A stretch of 33,755 bases of DNA from PGYR01 sp048267165 (GCA_048267165.1 JBLWYD010000035.1:1-33755), one strand, 5' to 3'. Positions 8,405 to 17,073 are shown, counted from the stretch's first letter. A program made the numbers and translations. Notes: generated from the sequence alone by a model not told the origin.

Positions 8405-8891
8405 CCTTCTCTATAACCACCAACACAGTGTCTGAGTCAACTCTATCGCCTTCTTTTGCATTAACTTTCGTTACTGTACCAGTTATTCGAGTGTAGAGGT
8501 TAGTCTCCATTTTCATTGCTTCGACTACTATAACGGCATCGCCCTCTTTTACTTTGTCGCCTTCGGCTACATTGATCTTAATGATAGTGCCCGGCATAGG
8601 TGGTATTATGTTCTCTATATCTTCGGATTCACCGCTACCTGCTATCACATCTTCTTCGTCTTCCACTTTGTTGAATATGTATTGTTTGCCGTCTATTTGT
8701 ACATAGTATTTATCTCGGTCTTGTGCATACACGGCCTCTTTTATCTCGTTATTATGCAATAGCTTTACGGTGTTTTCTTCAGAAGAAAGTATAGTGACTG
8801 TTAACTCATTATCATTAACCTGACCTATTAGTTTTCCATCTAGTTTTCTAGATTCTACATCTATTATTTCGTTGTTTCTTTTAAGTTTCAT
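8382..8891 (-). CDS. Biotin carboxyl carrier subunit of an acyl-CoA carboxylase (MccA/LiuD C-terminal part)
   Basis: This 169-residue protein has a biotinyl domain in its last ~75 residues. PPMPGTI starts the domain, and EAMKMET (124-130) carries Lys127, the biotin attachment site. The first ~75 residues resemble the BT-like linker region found between the carboxylase and carrier domains of single-chain alpha subunits. The frame can be extended to 8912, but the ATG at 8891 is preferred. It overlaps the TGA of the biotin carboxylase gene (ATGA) and has AGGAG seven bases upstream. The protein would shuttle carboxybiotin between the biotin carboxylase and the MccB carboxyltransferase encoded at 12809. 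Keeping the carrier separate from the carboxylase also occurs in other Bacteroidota acyl-CoA carboxylases. Confidence 0.95.
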   Translation of the reverse strand: MKLKRNNEIIDVESRKLDGKLIGQVNDNELTVTILSSEENTVKLLHNNEIKEAVYAQDRDKYYVQIDGKQYIFNKVEDEEDVIAGSGESEDIENIIPPMPGTIIKINVAEGDKVKEGDAVIVVEAMKMETNLYTRITGTVTKVNAKEGDRVDSDTVLVVIEKDEVEEDK

Positions 8892-10366
8892 TTTGTTGCT
8901 CCTATTTCCCATTCACCTATTAACTGCCAAGGTAGGGGAGTGACTTCATTTTCTGTTTCTTGTGGTTGATTAATCATTGTAGTTACTAGTGCAGCTAATT
9001 CCGAATTATCTTCTTTCTCTATAAATACTTCGGGGTTCTTATCTAAGAAGTTCGTTTGAGTATTCCCAGCAATGAAATTCTCATTACAAAGCACTCGATA
9101 CATAAAATCCATTGAGGTCTTCACACCTAATATCACGGTCTCTTTAAGTGCTAGCTTCATTCTTTCTATAGCTTCTTCTCTTGTGCTACCATAGCTGATT
9201 ATCTTACTCATTATTGGGTCATAGTAGGGTGATATTTCCGAGCCAGTAGTAATACCAGTATCATATCGCATTCCTAAACCAGTAGGGGGGCGGTGATACA
9301 GGACTTTTCCACCAGTGGGGATAAAATCTTTTTCGGCATCTTCGGCGTAAACTCGGCACTCAATCGAATGTCCTCGTTGAGTTATATCAGATTGTTTGTA
9401 AGGTATTTCTTTACCATTTGCTATGTCTATTTGTAGCTTAAGTAAGTCGATTCCAGTGGTCATTTCCGTAATTGGGTGTTCTACTTGTATTCTCGTATTT
9501 ACTTCTAGGAAATAAAACTTATCGTCATCATCTAAGAGGAATTCCACAGTCCCAACACTATCATAATTTACAGCTCTGATTGCTTCTACAGCGGCTGCCC
9601 CCATTGTATTTCTGAGTTCATCAGTCAATGCAGTCGAAGGCGTTTCTTCTATTACTTTTTGGTGTCTTCTTTGGATTGAACATTCACGTTCGTAAAGGTG
9701 AATATAATTATCGTGGCTATCACCAGCAACTTGGAATTCTATATGTCTAGGGTTTTCCACATACTTTTCCACAAAAACTGTGGCATCACCAAAAGCACTC
9801 TTTGCCTCTCGTGATGAGGCGTTGAAGGCATCTTCAAACTCATCAGCAGAGCGAACTATACGCATACCTTTTCCACCACCACCCGCAGATGCTTTGACTA
9901 ACACAGGGAAACCAATTTCAATAGCTTTCGATTTGAATTCAACAATGGTTGCAGTCTCGCTTTGGAATCCATTAATAACAGGAACACCAGCGTCAATCAT
10001 CGTTTGACGTGATGAAGTCTTAGAGCCCAAGAGCTTCATTGCTTCTACATTCGGAGCAATGTAAGTGAGTCCAGCATCACGCACCTTTTGGTTGAATTCA
10101 TAGTTTTCCGAAAGAAAGCCATATCCTGGGTGGATTGCATCAGCTCCCATTTTCAAAGCAGTTTCTATTAGTATTTCTTGATTCAGATATGATTGATTAG
10201 CTGGAGCTGGACCGATTAGGGCCGATTCATCAGCTAATTTTACATGTAATGCGTTCTTATCTATATCAGAATAAACCGCTACGGTTTTTATTCCCATTTC
10301 TTTCGCAGCTCTTATTATTCTGCAAGCAATTTCTGAACGATTTGCTATAAGTATCTTTTTTATCAT
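8888..10366 (-). CDS. Biotin carboxylase subunit of 3-methylcrotonyl/acyl-CoA carboxylase (MccA/LiuD-like)
   Basis: This 492-residue cytoplasmic enzyme carboxylates biotin using ATP and bicarbonate. It has the three expected parts: an N-terminal Rossmann-like domain (KKILIANRSEIACRI, residues 3-17), an ATP-grasp domain with the glycine loop ASAGGGGKGMRIV (159-171), ECSIQRRHQKVIEE, and the catalytic EVNTRIQVEHPITE, and a C-terminal biotin-carboxylase domain (SIECRVYAED ... YDPIMSKII). It lacks the biotinyl domain, which is the next gene, overlapping by 4 bases. It follows the enoyl-CoA hydratase gene by 7 bases. The neighbours (LiuC-like hydratase, MccB-type carboxyltransferase) favour 3-methylcrotonyl-CoA as substrate in leucine breakdown. 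The biotin carboxylase itself does not reveal acyl-CoA specificity, so propionyl- or acetyl-CoA cannot be excluded from this subunit alone. Confidence 0.95.
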   Translation of the reverse strand: MIKKILIANRSEIACRIIRAAKEMGIKTVAVYSDIDKNALHVKLADESALIGPAPANQSYLNQEILIETALKMGADAIHPGYGFLSENYEFNQKVRDAGLTYIAPNVEAMKLLGSKTSSRQTMIDAGVPVINGFQSETATIVEFKSKAIEIGFPVLVKASAGGGGKGMRIVRSADEFEDAFNASSREAKSAFGDATVFVEKYVENPRHIEFQVAGDSHDNYIHLYERECSIQRRHQKVIEETPSTALTDELRNTMGAAAVEAIRAVNYDSVGTVEFLLDDDDKFYFLEVNTRIQVEHPITEMTTGIDLLKLQIDIANGKEIPYKQSDITQRGHSIECRVYAEDAEKDFIPTGGKVLYHRPPTGLGMRYDTGITTGSEISPYYDPIMSKIISYGSTREEAIERMKLALKETVILGVKTSMDFMYRVLCNENFIAGNTQTNFLDKNPEVFIEKEDNSELAALVTTMINQPQETENEVTPLPWQLIGEWEIGATK

Positions 10367-10373
10367 AATATTA

Positions 10374-11156
10374 TTACTCTACCCAATTTGGTTTTCTTTT
10401 CTCTAAAAATGCACTAATACCTTCTTGTCCTTCTTCCGAAGTTCTTAACTTGGCGATAATATTAGCAATATATTCCATATTATCATCATCTAGTTTAGTT
10501 GCACTAAATGTGTTTACCATTTCCTTAACTTTGGAAACAGCTATCATTCCATTATTTTTTATTTTCTTAACGATTTGATCTGTAAATTCATCTAATTCAT
10601 TTGGATGAACAGAATAGTTGATAAGATTAAGACGTTCAGCTTCCGAGGCATCTATTCTGTGTCCTGTTATCAAGTATTCTCTAGCTTTTGCTTCGCTCAT
10701 CCTTGACATTAAGAAAGGTATTATAGCTGCTGGTATAATCCCAATTGCTACTTCTGATAACCCGAAAAACGAATCATTGGAAGCTATAACTATATCACTA
10801 GCAAGCATTAATCCAACGCCTCCACCGACTGCAGGGCCGTTGACATTGCATATTACAGGTTTGTAATGTTCGTGTATTAGTTTCAGTAACTTCACTAATT
10901 TCAATGATTCATTGTAGTTTTGCTTATAGCTGAAATCCTTCACCTCACTAAGCCAATTCAAATCGGCACCCGAACAGAAAGTGTCACCTTCACCAGTGAT
11001 TGTGATGACTCTAATATCATCATTTAGTTCTAGTTGCTCAAATACATCAATCAACTCATTTATCATTACATCATTCATTGCATTCTTTTTCTTAGGACGA
11101 TTGAGCGTAATTGTAGCTATATTAGCAACTTCCGAATATAGTATTGTTTTATACAT
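10374..11156 (-). CDS. liuC: Enoyl-CoA hydratase/isomerase family, methylglutaconyl-CoA hydratase (LiuC)-like
   Basis: This is a 260-residue crotonase-fold protein. FCSGADL (60-66) and NGPAVGGGVGLM (106-117) form the oxyanion hole, GLSEVAIGIIP (132-142) holds the conserved Glu135, and the C-terminal trimerisation helices end in FLEKRKPNW. The Glu normally found in the GGGxEL motif is Gly115, so only one of the two classical hydratase acids is kept. I recall the same GGGVGL pattern in bacterial LiuC-type proteins, but cannot verify this here. It is the first gene of the minus-strand operon with biotin carboxylase and biotin carrier, which supports hydration of 3-methylglutaconyl-CoA, the product of methylcrotonyl-CoA carboxylase. 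The family call is very sure; the exact substrate rests on context. Confidence 0.9.
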   Translation of the reverse strand: MYKTILYSEVANIATITLNRPKKKNAMNDVMINELIDVFEQLELNDDIRVITITGEGDTFCSGADLNWLSEVKDFSYKQNYNESLKLVKLLKLIHEHYKPVICNVNGPAVGGGVGLMLASDIVIASNDSFFGLSEVAIGIIPAAIIPFLMSRMSEAKAREYLITGHRIDASEAERLNLINYSVHPNELDEFTDQIVKKIKNNGMIAVSKVKEMVNTFSATKLDDDNMEYIANIIAKLRTSEEGQEGISAFLEKRKPNWVE

Positions 11157-11242
11157 TTATTATTTTGTTTTTTAAAGCTGGTAAAACTAAATATAATGAA
11201 AATCATTGAAAGTTCGATTATCCGATTGTCTAACATTTTTGG

Positions 11243-11250
11243 TAATTTTG
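11243..11250 (+). promoter_or_regulatory. Possible -7 element (TAATTTTG) of the dipeptidase gene
   Basis: TAATTTTG fits the Bacteroidota -7 consensus TAnnTTTG. It ends 37 bases before the ATG at 11288, in the 131-base spacer between the divergent liuC-like operon and the dipeptidase gene. No convincing TTTG -33 box was seen at the usual distance, so the call is weak. Confidence 0.3.
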
Positions 11251-11287
11251 AACTTAATGTTAAATCAAAACTCGAAAAGGTTATAAG

Positions 11288-12664
11288 ATGAAAGAAGTAT
11301 TAGGATATATAGATGACAATAATGACAATTTTTTAGGTGAATTGGTTGAATTCTTGAAATTCCCTTCAGTCTCAACTAGAGAAAGAAATAAAAAAGACGT
11401 TTTGGATTGCGCTAATTGGTTGAAGAATAATATAATTGATTCTGGATTTGAGACTGTAGAAGTGATTGAAACTTCTGGTCACCCAATTGTATATGCAGAG
11501 TGGTTAGGCGCTGGTACAGACGCTCCCACGGTTCTAATCTATGGACACTATGATGTACAACCGGAAGACCCGATTAACTTATGGAAATCGCCTCCATTCG
11601 AACCTACTGTAAGAGATGGTAAGCTGTACGGACGTGGAACTGCTGATGACAAAGGTCAAGTATTTGCTCACGTTAAAGGTGCTCAAGCTCACTTCGAGAA
11701 AAATGGTAAGCTACCCGTTAATGTGAAGTTACTAATAGAAGGGGAAGAGGAATCTGGCAGTACTGCTTTGATGGAGTTTCTACCTAAAAATGCTGAGAAA
11801 TTGAAATGCGACACAATCTTAATTTCTGATACATCTTGGTTTGCTGACGAAATTCCTTCGATTGTATATAGTTTGAGAGGAATTGCAGTTATAGAAATGA
11901 CTTTAACTGGTCCGAATAGAGACTTACACTCAGGCCAATATGGTGGCGGTGTTCCTAACCCAGCGAATGAACTTTGTAAATTAATAGCTAAGCTACACGA
12001 TGAAGATGGTAAAGTAACAATCAAAGATTTCTACACAAATGTTGTAGAATTAGGCATTGAAGAAACAAAAGCATTAGAATCATTACCTTTCAATGAGAAA
12101 GATTATACAGAAGAACTTGGGTTAAATGGATTAACTGGCGAAAAAGGTTATTCAACTGTTCTTAGATCTTCATCAAGACCTACTCTTGATATAAATGGTA
12201 TGTTTAGTGGTTATACAGATGAGGGGCACAAATCAATAATTCCTTCTACTGCAACTGCAAAAATCTCAATGAGATTAGTACCAGATCAGACTTGGCAAGA
12301 AATCACTGATAAAGCAATAAGCCACATCAAATCATTAGTTCCAGACTATATGCAAGTAGAAATACACGGCCACCACGGTGGAAACCCAGTAATTGCTGCT
12401 ATTGATAGCCCAGGTGTTAAAGCTGCATCTATTGCATTAGAGACTGCATTTGGATACAAAACAGTGAATATGAGAGAAGGTGGATCAATTCCAATCGTAG
12501 AAATGTTCCAAGCTGAATTAAAAGCTCCAGCAGTACTAATGGGACTTGGATTAGATGGTGATAATATTCATTCTCCAAACGAGAAATTTAATTTGAGCCA
12601 TTATTTTGGTGGTATAAAAGCATCTGCTCTTTTCTTAGATGAGTTTGCTAAAATATCTAAATAA
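11288..12664 (+). CDS. M20 family metallodipeptidase (CNDP/PepV-like)
   Basis: This 458-residue cytoplasmic peptidase has a two-zinc M20 active site. YGHYDVQP (85-92) gives His87 and the catalytic-loop Asp89. GRGTADDKGQ (115-124) gives the bridging Asp120, and EGEEESGS (151-158) gives the general base and metal Glu pair 153/154. The lid-domain motif DLHSGQYGG is followed by a second zinc-side His in DNIHSPNEKF near the C-terminus. The length and DLHSG motif match dipeptidases of the carnosinase/Dug1 type, which hydrolyse a range of dipeptides. It sits alone between the liuC-like operon (divergent) and mccB (same strand), ending in an intrinsic terminator. It may supply amino acids for the neighbouring leucine catabolism, which is inference from location. 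Confidence 0.96.
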   Translation: MKEVLGYIDDNNDNFLGELVEFLKFPSVSTRERNKKDVLDCANWLKNNIIDSGFETVEVIETSGHPIVYAEWLGAGTDAPTVLIYGHYDVQPEDPINLWKSPPFEPTVRDGKLYGRGTADDKGQVFAHVKGAQAHFEKNGKLPVNVKLLIEGEEESGSTALMEFLPKNAEKLKCDTILISDTSWFADEIPSIVYSLRGIAVIEMTLTGPNRDLHSGQYGGGVPNPANELCKLIAKLHDEDGKVTIKDFYTNVVELGIEETKALESLPFNEKDYTEELGLNGLTGEKGYSTVLRSSSRPTLDINGMFSGYTDEGHKSIIPSTATAKISMRLVPDQTWQEITDKAISHIKSLVPDYMQVEIHGHHGGNPVIAAIDSPGVKAASIALETAFGYKTVNMREGGSIPIVEMFQAELKAPAVLMGLGLDGDNIHSPNEKFNLSHYFGGIKASALFLDEFAKISK

Positions 12665-12695
12665 TTTTACTTAAGTATTAAATACTATTTTTTAA

Positions 12696-12723
12696 ATGCC
12701 CTTAATTCAAGGGCATTTTTTTT
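12696..12723 (+). terminator. Intrinsic terminator after the dipeptidase gene
   Basis: The stem ATGCCCTT/AAGGGCAT (12696-12703 with 12709-12716) closes a 5-base loop. It can extend by two A-T pairs and is followed by a run of T residues to 12723. It lies 31 bases after the dipeptidase stop and separates it from mccB. Confidence 0.88.
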
Positions 12724-12808
12724 GTCCAATAAAAATAGAATTATTCATTATTCAATATTATTCTTATATTTATAATCTCATTAGAAACCCAATTTAATAG
12801 AATATAAT

Positions 12809-14416
12809 ATGAAAAGAATCAAATCTAGAATTTCAACAAGCTCACCTGATTATAAAGAGAATTACGAGTATAATACTCAATTGCTTGAACAACTTAAATC
12901 TCGATTTACAGAAGTCAAATTAGGTGGCCCTGAGCATAGCAGAAAGAAACACACTGATCGTGGTAAGCTATTAGTTAGAGATAGAATAAAGAAATTATGT
13001 GACAAGAATACTCCTTTCCTAGAAATCGGCGGATTTGCAGCTTATGATTTGTATGATAATATGGCTCCTTCAGCTGGTATGGTAGCCGGTATTGGTATTA
13101 TCAAAGGTGTCGAGTGTATGATAGTTGCTAACGATGCCACTGTAAAGGGAGGTACTTACTTCCCAATGACAATTAAGAAGCATATCAGAGCACAACATAT
13201 TGCAATGAAAAATCACCTTCCTTGCATCTATCTTGTGGATTCAGGAGGAATTTTCTTACCATTTCAATCTGAAACATTTGCAGATAAAGAACATTTTGGA
13301 AATATATTCTACAATCAAGCTCAGATGTCGAAAATGAGAATACCTCAGATAGCTGTTGTTATGGGATCTTGTACTGCTGGTGGTGCTTATGTCCCTGCTA
13401 TGAGTGATGAGACTATTATGGTAAGAAACCAAGCTACTATTTTCATCGGTGGACCACCTTTAGTAAAAGCAGCAACTGGTGAAGAAGTAACAGCCGAGGA
13501 ATTAGGTGGGGCAGAGGTACACACAAAAATCTCTGGAGTAGCTGACCATCTTGCTGAGAATGATGACCACGCATTACAAATTGCAAGAAATATAGTTGAA
13601 AACTTCGATGAACGTACAAAATTCCATATCAAACGTGATAAGATCGAAGAGCCATATTACGATATGAATGAACTTTACGGTATTATCCCTAAGAACATCA
13701 GAACTCCATTTGATATAAGGGAAGTAATAGCAAGAGTAGTTGACGGTAGTAGATTTCAAGAATTCAAAGAGAATTATGGTAAATCGTTAGTCACTGGCTT
13801 TGCTAGGATTATGGGTTATCCAGTTGGCATTATTGCTAATAATGGTGTTTTATTTTCAGAATCAAGTTTGAAAGGAGCTCACTTTATTGAACTATGTTGC
13901 ACAAGAAAGATACCATTGTTATTTATGCAAAATATTACCGGCTTTATGGTTGGTAAGAAGTATGAACATGGTGGTATAGCTAGAGATGGTGCAAAGTTAG
14001 TACACGCTGTTGCTAATGCAAATGTTCCCAAAATGACAATGATAGTAGCTGGGAGCTACGGTGCTGGTAACTATGCTATGTGTGGTCGTGGTTATGATCC
14101 AAACTTCCTTTGGATGTGGCCTACTGGTAAAATTTCTGTTATGGGTGGTGAACAAGCTGCTGGTGTCCTTACAGATGTTAAAATAAAACAATTAGAAAAG
14201 TCAGGAAAGAAACTAACCGAAGAAGAAATAGATGCAATCAAACAGCCAATAATTGAAAAATATGAAGCTCAAGCAACTCCATATTACTCATCTGCTAGGC
14301 TTTGGGATGATGGAATAATCGATCCAATCGATACTAGAAATATCATAGCTATGAATATCTCCATATCTTTGAATAAGGATATAGAAGACCATCAATTTGG
14401 TGTATTTAGGATGTAA
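12809..14416 (+). CDS. mccB: 3-methylcrotonyl-CoA carboxylase carboxyltransferase (beta) subunit
   Basis: This 535-residue cytoplasmic protein transfers CO2 from carboxybiotin to 3-methylcrotonyl-CoA in leucine degradation. It has the two crotonase-like halves of acyl-CoA carboxylase beta subunits. The N-half contains VANDATVKGGTYFPMT, YLVDSGG, and VVMGSCTAGGAYVPAMSDE; the C-half contains FMQNITGFMVG, the GSYGAGNYAMCGRGYDPNFL stretch, and WMWPTGKISVMGGEQAAGVL. The combination NYAMCGRGYDP with WMWPTGKISVMGGEQAA is characteristic of MccB/LiuB and distinguishes it from propionyl-CoA carboxylase. Its partners, biotin carboxylase and biotin carrier, lie on the opposite strand at 8382-10366. No clear Shine-Dalgarno precedes the ATG. 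A TATATTTA at 12765-12772 is close to the -7 consensus. The gene ends 2 bases before the following secreted-protein gene. Confidence 0.97.
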   Translation: MKRIKSRISTSSPDYKENYEYNTQLLEQLKSRFTEVKLGGPEHSRKKHTDRGKLLVRDRIKKLCDKNTPFLEIGGFAAYDLYDNMAPSAGMVAGIGIIKGVECMIVANDATVKGGTYFPMTIKKHIRAQHIAMKNHLPCIYLVDSGGIFLPFQSETFADKEHFGNIFYNQAQMSKMRIPQIAVVMGSCTAGGAYVPAMSDETIMVRNQATIFIGGPPLVKAATGEEVTAEELGGAEVHTKISGVADHLAENDDHALQIARNIVENFDERTKFHIKRDKIEEPYYDMNELYGIIPKNIRTPFDIREVIARVVDGSRFQEFKENYGKSLVTGFARIMGYPVGIIANNGVLFSESSLKGAHFIELCCTRKIPLLFMQNITGFMVGKKYEHGGIARDGAKLVHAVANANVPKMTMIVAGSYGAGNYAMCGRGYDPNFLWMWPTGKISVMGGEQAAGVLTDVKIKQLEKSGKKLTEEEIDAIKQPIIEKYEAQATPYYSSARLWDDGIIDPIDTRNIIAMNISISLNKDIEDHQFGVFRM

Positions 14417-14418
14417 AT

Positions 14419-16149
14419 ATGATAAGAATACTACTTACTCTAATATTAATAAGCAATGGTATATTCGCTCAAGATTTTCCTAAAGAGAGATTGACTGATT
14501 GGTCGAATGTTGGAGATCATTCTACTAATTCAGATAATTTTATAGAATATGACTTTTATTCAATAAAAAATGAAATGAATCTTTCTGATGATGAAGCCAT
14601 TGCATATTTATTAGAAAATAAAGCCGCTGGATTCAAAAGAATATATTTCAGAAATGGTACTTATAATTTTACTAAACCTCTAGTACTTTCTGATAGTACT
14701 TCGATTGTAGGTGAAACATCAGAAAATACCATTTTTGAATTTGATTTAGGTGGGAATAATCATTTAATTTCCTCAATTGGAAAGAATAATAAAGATACTA
14801 CCATTCTTTCACTAGACTTAGTTTCAGGAACTAAATCATTTAGTATTAAAAATCATAAATTTAAAAGTGGAGATTTCATCTATTTGTTCGATGAAGATCA
14901 AGATAAAATCACTTCTGATTGGGCTAAGTATTCTACTGGTCAAATAATAGAAATTGAATCTGCTACTAATGATTTAGTGTTATTAAAGTCGCAGATAAGA
15001 AGAGATTTCAAATCAGAAGATAATCCAAGAATTGTAACCCTCGATTTGAAAAGAAACATTAATATTTCTAATATCACAATTATTAGAAAAGATCAAACGG
15101 AATCTCAAACTAGCAATATATATTTGGAATATATTAAAAATGCCTCTCTTTTCTGTGTTAGAAGCTATAACTCTAATTTTGCTCATATTACAATTGCAAA
15201 TTCATTAAACTGTCAGGTCACTGGTTCTTACTTCCAAGATGGATTTGATTATGGTGGTGGTGGAAAAGCCTATGGAGTGATGCTACAATTTGCAACTAGC
15301 GAGTGTTTAATCTATAATAATCAATTCAATCATTTGCGACACTCTATGATACTACAAGCAGGCTCTAATGGTAATGTAATTAGCTATAATTACTCTAAAT
15401 ATCCGTATTGGACAGATGTATCATTGCCAGCTAATTCAGCTGGTGATTTAGTACTTCATGGCAATTATCCATACTCGAATCTATTTGAGGGTAATACTGT
15501 TCAACATATAGTCATTGACGATTCTCATGGTCAGAATGGAAAATATAATACTTTTCTTAGAAATAGGGCAGAGCTATATGGATTATTTATGAATCCCGGA
15601 ACTCCGTCTAATAGTCAGATTTTTATAGGTAATGAGATAACAAATACTAGCTTTTTAATGGGGAACTATTTTCTTAGTGGAGACGATCATTACGAATATG
15701 GTAATAATGTGAAGGGAAATACTACCCCTACAAATACTGATGAAATTAGTTTAGAATCACTATATTTGTCTGATAAGTTGGATTATTATAATTCTAATAA
15801 TTGGCCTCCAATTGGTTTACCTAATAAAATTGGAACTAATAAAACTGAATCTGAAATTTCAAATCTGAATAAGTTACTTACAGCTTGTGATTATTCATTA
15901 TCTTCAACAGAGATTGAGGAACAGGAAAGCTCAATTCACGTTTATCCAAATCCGATTAAGCATTCAGATAAGTTTAATATCGAATCAGATTCTGATTTGA
16001 ATGATATTGCTATTTTTGATTTATTAGGAAATAAATTATTTGAAACTCAGTTCAATAATTATACTTTCCAAATAGATTTAGGTGAATTTATAAAAGGAGT
16101 TTACATATTAAGTGTTAATGGTAAAACTAAGAAAATTATAATCGAATAG
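14419..16149 (+). CDS. Secreted right-handed beta-helix protein with T9SS sorting domain
   Basis: This 576-residue protein has a signal peptide (MIRILLTLILISNGIFAQ). A beta-helix region follows: residues ~70-95 (FKRIYFRNGTYNFTKPLVLS) resemble the start of pectate-lyase-3-type helices, and later turns are rich in N-x-I/F patterns (LIYNNQFNHLRHSMIL, VISYNYSKYPYW, NLFEGNTVQH). The last ~75 residues, from HVYPNPIK through IFDLLGNKLF to KGVYILSVNGKTKKIIIE, are a T9SS type A sorting domain. The fold suggests binding or cleavage of polysaccharide, but no catalytic residues can be named. The ATG comes 2 bases after the mccB stop, so the two are probably co-transcribed, although the functions look unrelated. 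The stop abuts the stop of the convergent recombinase gene with no spacer for a terminator. Confidence 0.88.
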   Translation: MIRILLTLILISNGIFAQDFPKERLTDWSNVGDHSTNSDNFIEYDFYSIKNEMNLSDDEAIAYLLENKAAGFKRIYFRNGTYNFTKPLVLSDSTSIVGETSENTIFEFDLGGNNHLISSIGKNNKDTTILSLDLVSGTKSFSIKNHKFKSGDFIYLFDEDQDKITSDWAKYSTGQIIEIESATNDLVLLKSQIRRDFKSEDNPRIVTLDLKRNINISNITIIRKDQTESQTSNIYLEYIKNASLFCVRSYNSNFAHITIANSLNCQVTGSYFQDGFDYGGGGKAYGVMLQFATSECLIYNNQFNHLRHSMILQAGSNGNVISYNYSKYPYWTDVSLPANSAGDLVLHGNYPYSNLFEGNTVQHIVIDDSHGQNGKYNTFLRNRAELYGLFMNPGTPSNSQIFIGNEITNTSFLMGNYFLSGDDHYEYGNNVKGNTTPTNTDEISLESLYLSDKLDYYNSNNWPPIGLPNKIGTNKTESEISNLNKLLTACDYSLSSTEIEEQESSIHVYPNPIKHSDKFNIESDSDLNDIAIFDLLGNKLFETQFNNYTFQIDLGEFIKGVYILSVNGKTKKIIIE

Positions 16150-17073
16150 TTAAGCACGTGGGTGAAAGCTCTTATGGATCTCTTTCAGATATTGATTGTC
16201 AATGTGAGTGTAGATTTGAGTAGTAGATATATCAGAATGGCCTAACATCTCTTGAACTGCTCTAAGGTCTGCACCGCCTTCTAACAGATGAGTAGCAAAG
16301 GAATGTCTGAAAGTATGTGGGTGTACATTCTTCTCTATATTTGTCATTTTAACATATTTATCAATAATTTTCCAAATACCCATCCTACTTAGTTTACCAC
16401 CTCTTGAATTCAAGAATAACTCCTCAGTATGTTTATTCGAGTTTTTAATATGGAATCGAACTTCTGACAAGTATTGTCTAATAAATTCTAAAGCGCTAGA
16501 ACCTATAGGTACTATTCTTTCTTTTGATCCTTTTCCGAAAACTCTTATTATTCCATCATCAAATAAAATATCCCTCTCTTTTACTCCGGTTAATTCGGAT
16601 ACACGGAGTCCAGAAGCATATAAAGTTTCGAGCATTGCCCTATCCCTTATTCCAAGATGAGTATGAATATCTATTGCGTCTAAAATCATTGTAATTTCAT
16701 GAAAAGAAAGTACTTCAGGTATCTTTCTGCTTGGTTTAGGTAAATCTAGCTTTTCTGTTTTATTATCAGTGATGACTTTTTTGTAGATAAGAAATTTGAA
16801 TAATTCTCTGATTGCGGACAAATATCTTGCCCTAGAAGCATTATTTAAACCTAATTCATACAATTGATTAAAGAAATTTTCTAATAACTCAAGTGTTATT
16901 TCGTGATAATAAGAAACTCCGTTATCAAAAGTAAATTCTAATAATCTTGTTAAATCATTTTTATAAGAGGATATAGTATTTTCCGCTAATCCTTTTTCTA
17001 ACTCAATATAGTATAAAAAAGCTTTTAAATGCTTGGTTAAACTAATGGGTAATTCTAGCTTATTAGGTTTCAT
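16150..17073 (-). CDS. xerD: XerC/XerD-family tyrosine site-specific recombinase
   Basis: This is a 307-residue recombinase from the chosen ATG at 17073. The frame is open to 17133, but the longer form would lie deep inside the preceding gene and adds residues unlike the family. The N-terminal SAM-like DNA-binding domain includes LEKGLAENTISSYKNDL. The catalytic domain shows ASGLRVSELTG (first Arg), HPHTFRHSFATHLLEGG (His-x-x-Arg), MLGHSDISTTQIYTHI (second His and nucleophilic Tyr). Its length and the absence of neighbouring mobile-element genes favour a chromosomal Xer protein that resolves chromosome dimers at dif, rather than a phage integrase. XerC versus XerD cannot be separated with certainty; some Bacteroidota use related Xer paralogues. 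It overlaps the end of the HD-phosphohydrolase gene by 11 bases, implying a shared transcript. Confidence 0.94.
   Translation of the reverse strand: MKPNKLELPISLTKHLKAFLYYIELEKGLAENTISSYKNDLTRLLEFTFDNGVSYYHEITLELLENFFNQLYELGLNNASRARYLSAIRELFKFLIYKKVITDNKTEKLDLPKPSRKIPEVLSFHEITMILDAIDIHTHLGIRDRAMLETLYASGLRVSELTGVKERDILFDDGIIRVFGKGSKERIVPIGSSALEFIRQYLSEVRFHIKNSNKHTEELFLNSRGGKLSRMGIWKIIDKYVKMTNIEKNVHPHTFRHSFATHLLEGGADLRAVQEMLGHSDISTTQIYTHIDNQYLKEIHKSFHPRA

Noticed and set aside
8404..8891. Both the Rhs tip and the biotin carrier begin with MKLKR, hinting at a duplication
   Set aside because: The DNA behind the two MKLKR stretches differs after five codons, and the Rhs MKLKR is an out-of-frame reading of the carrier's acidic C-terminus. 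It is coincidence.
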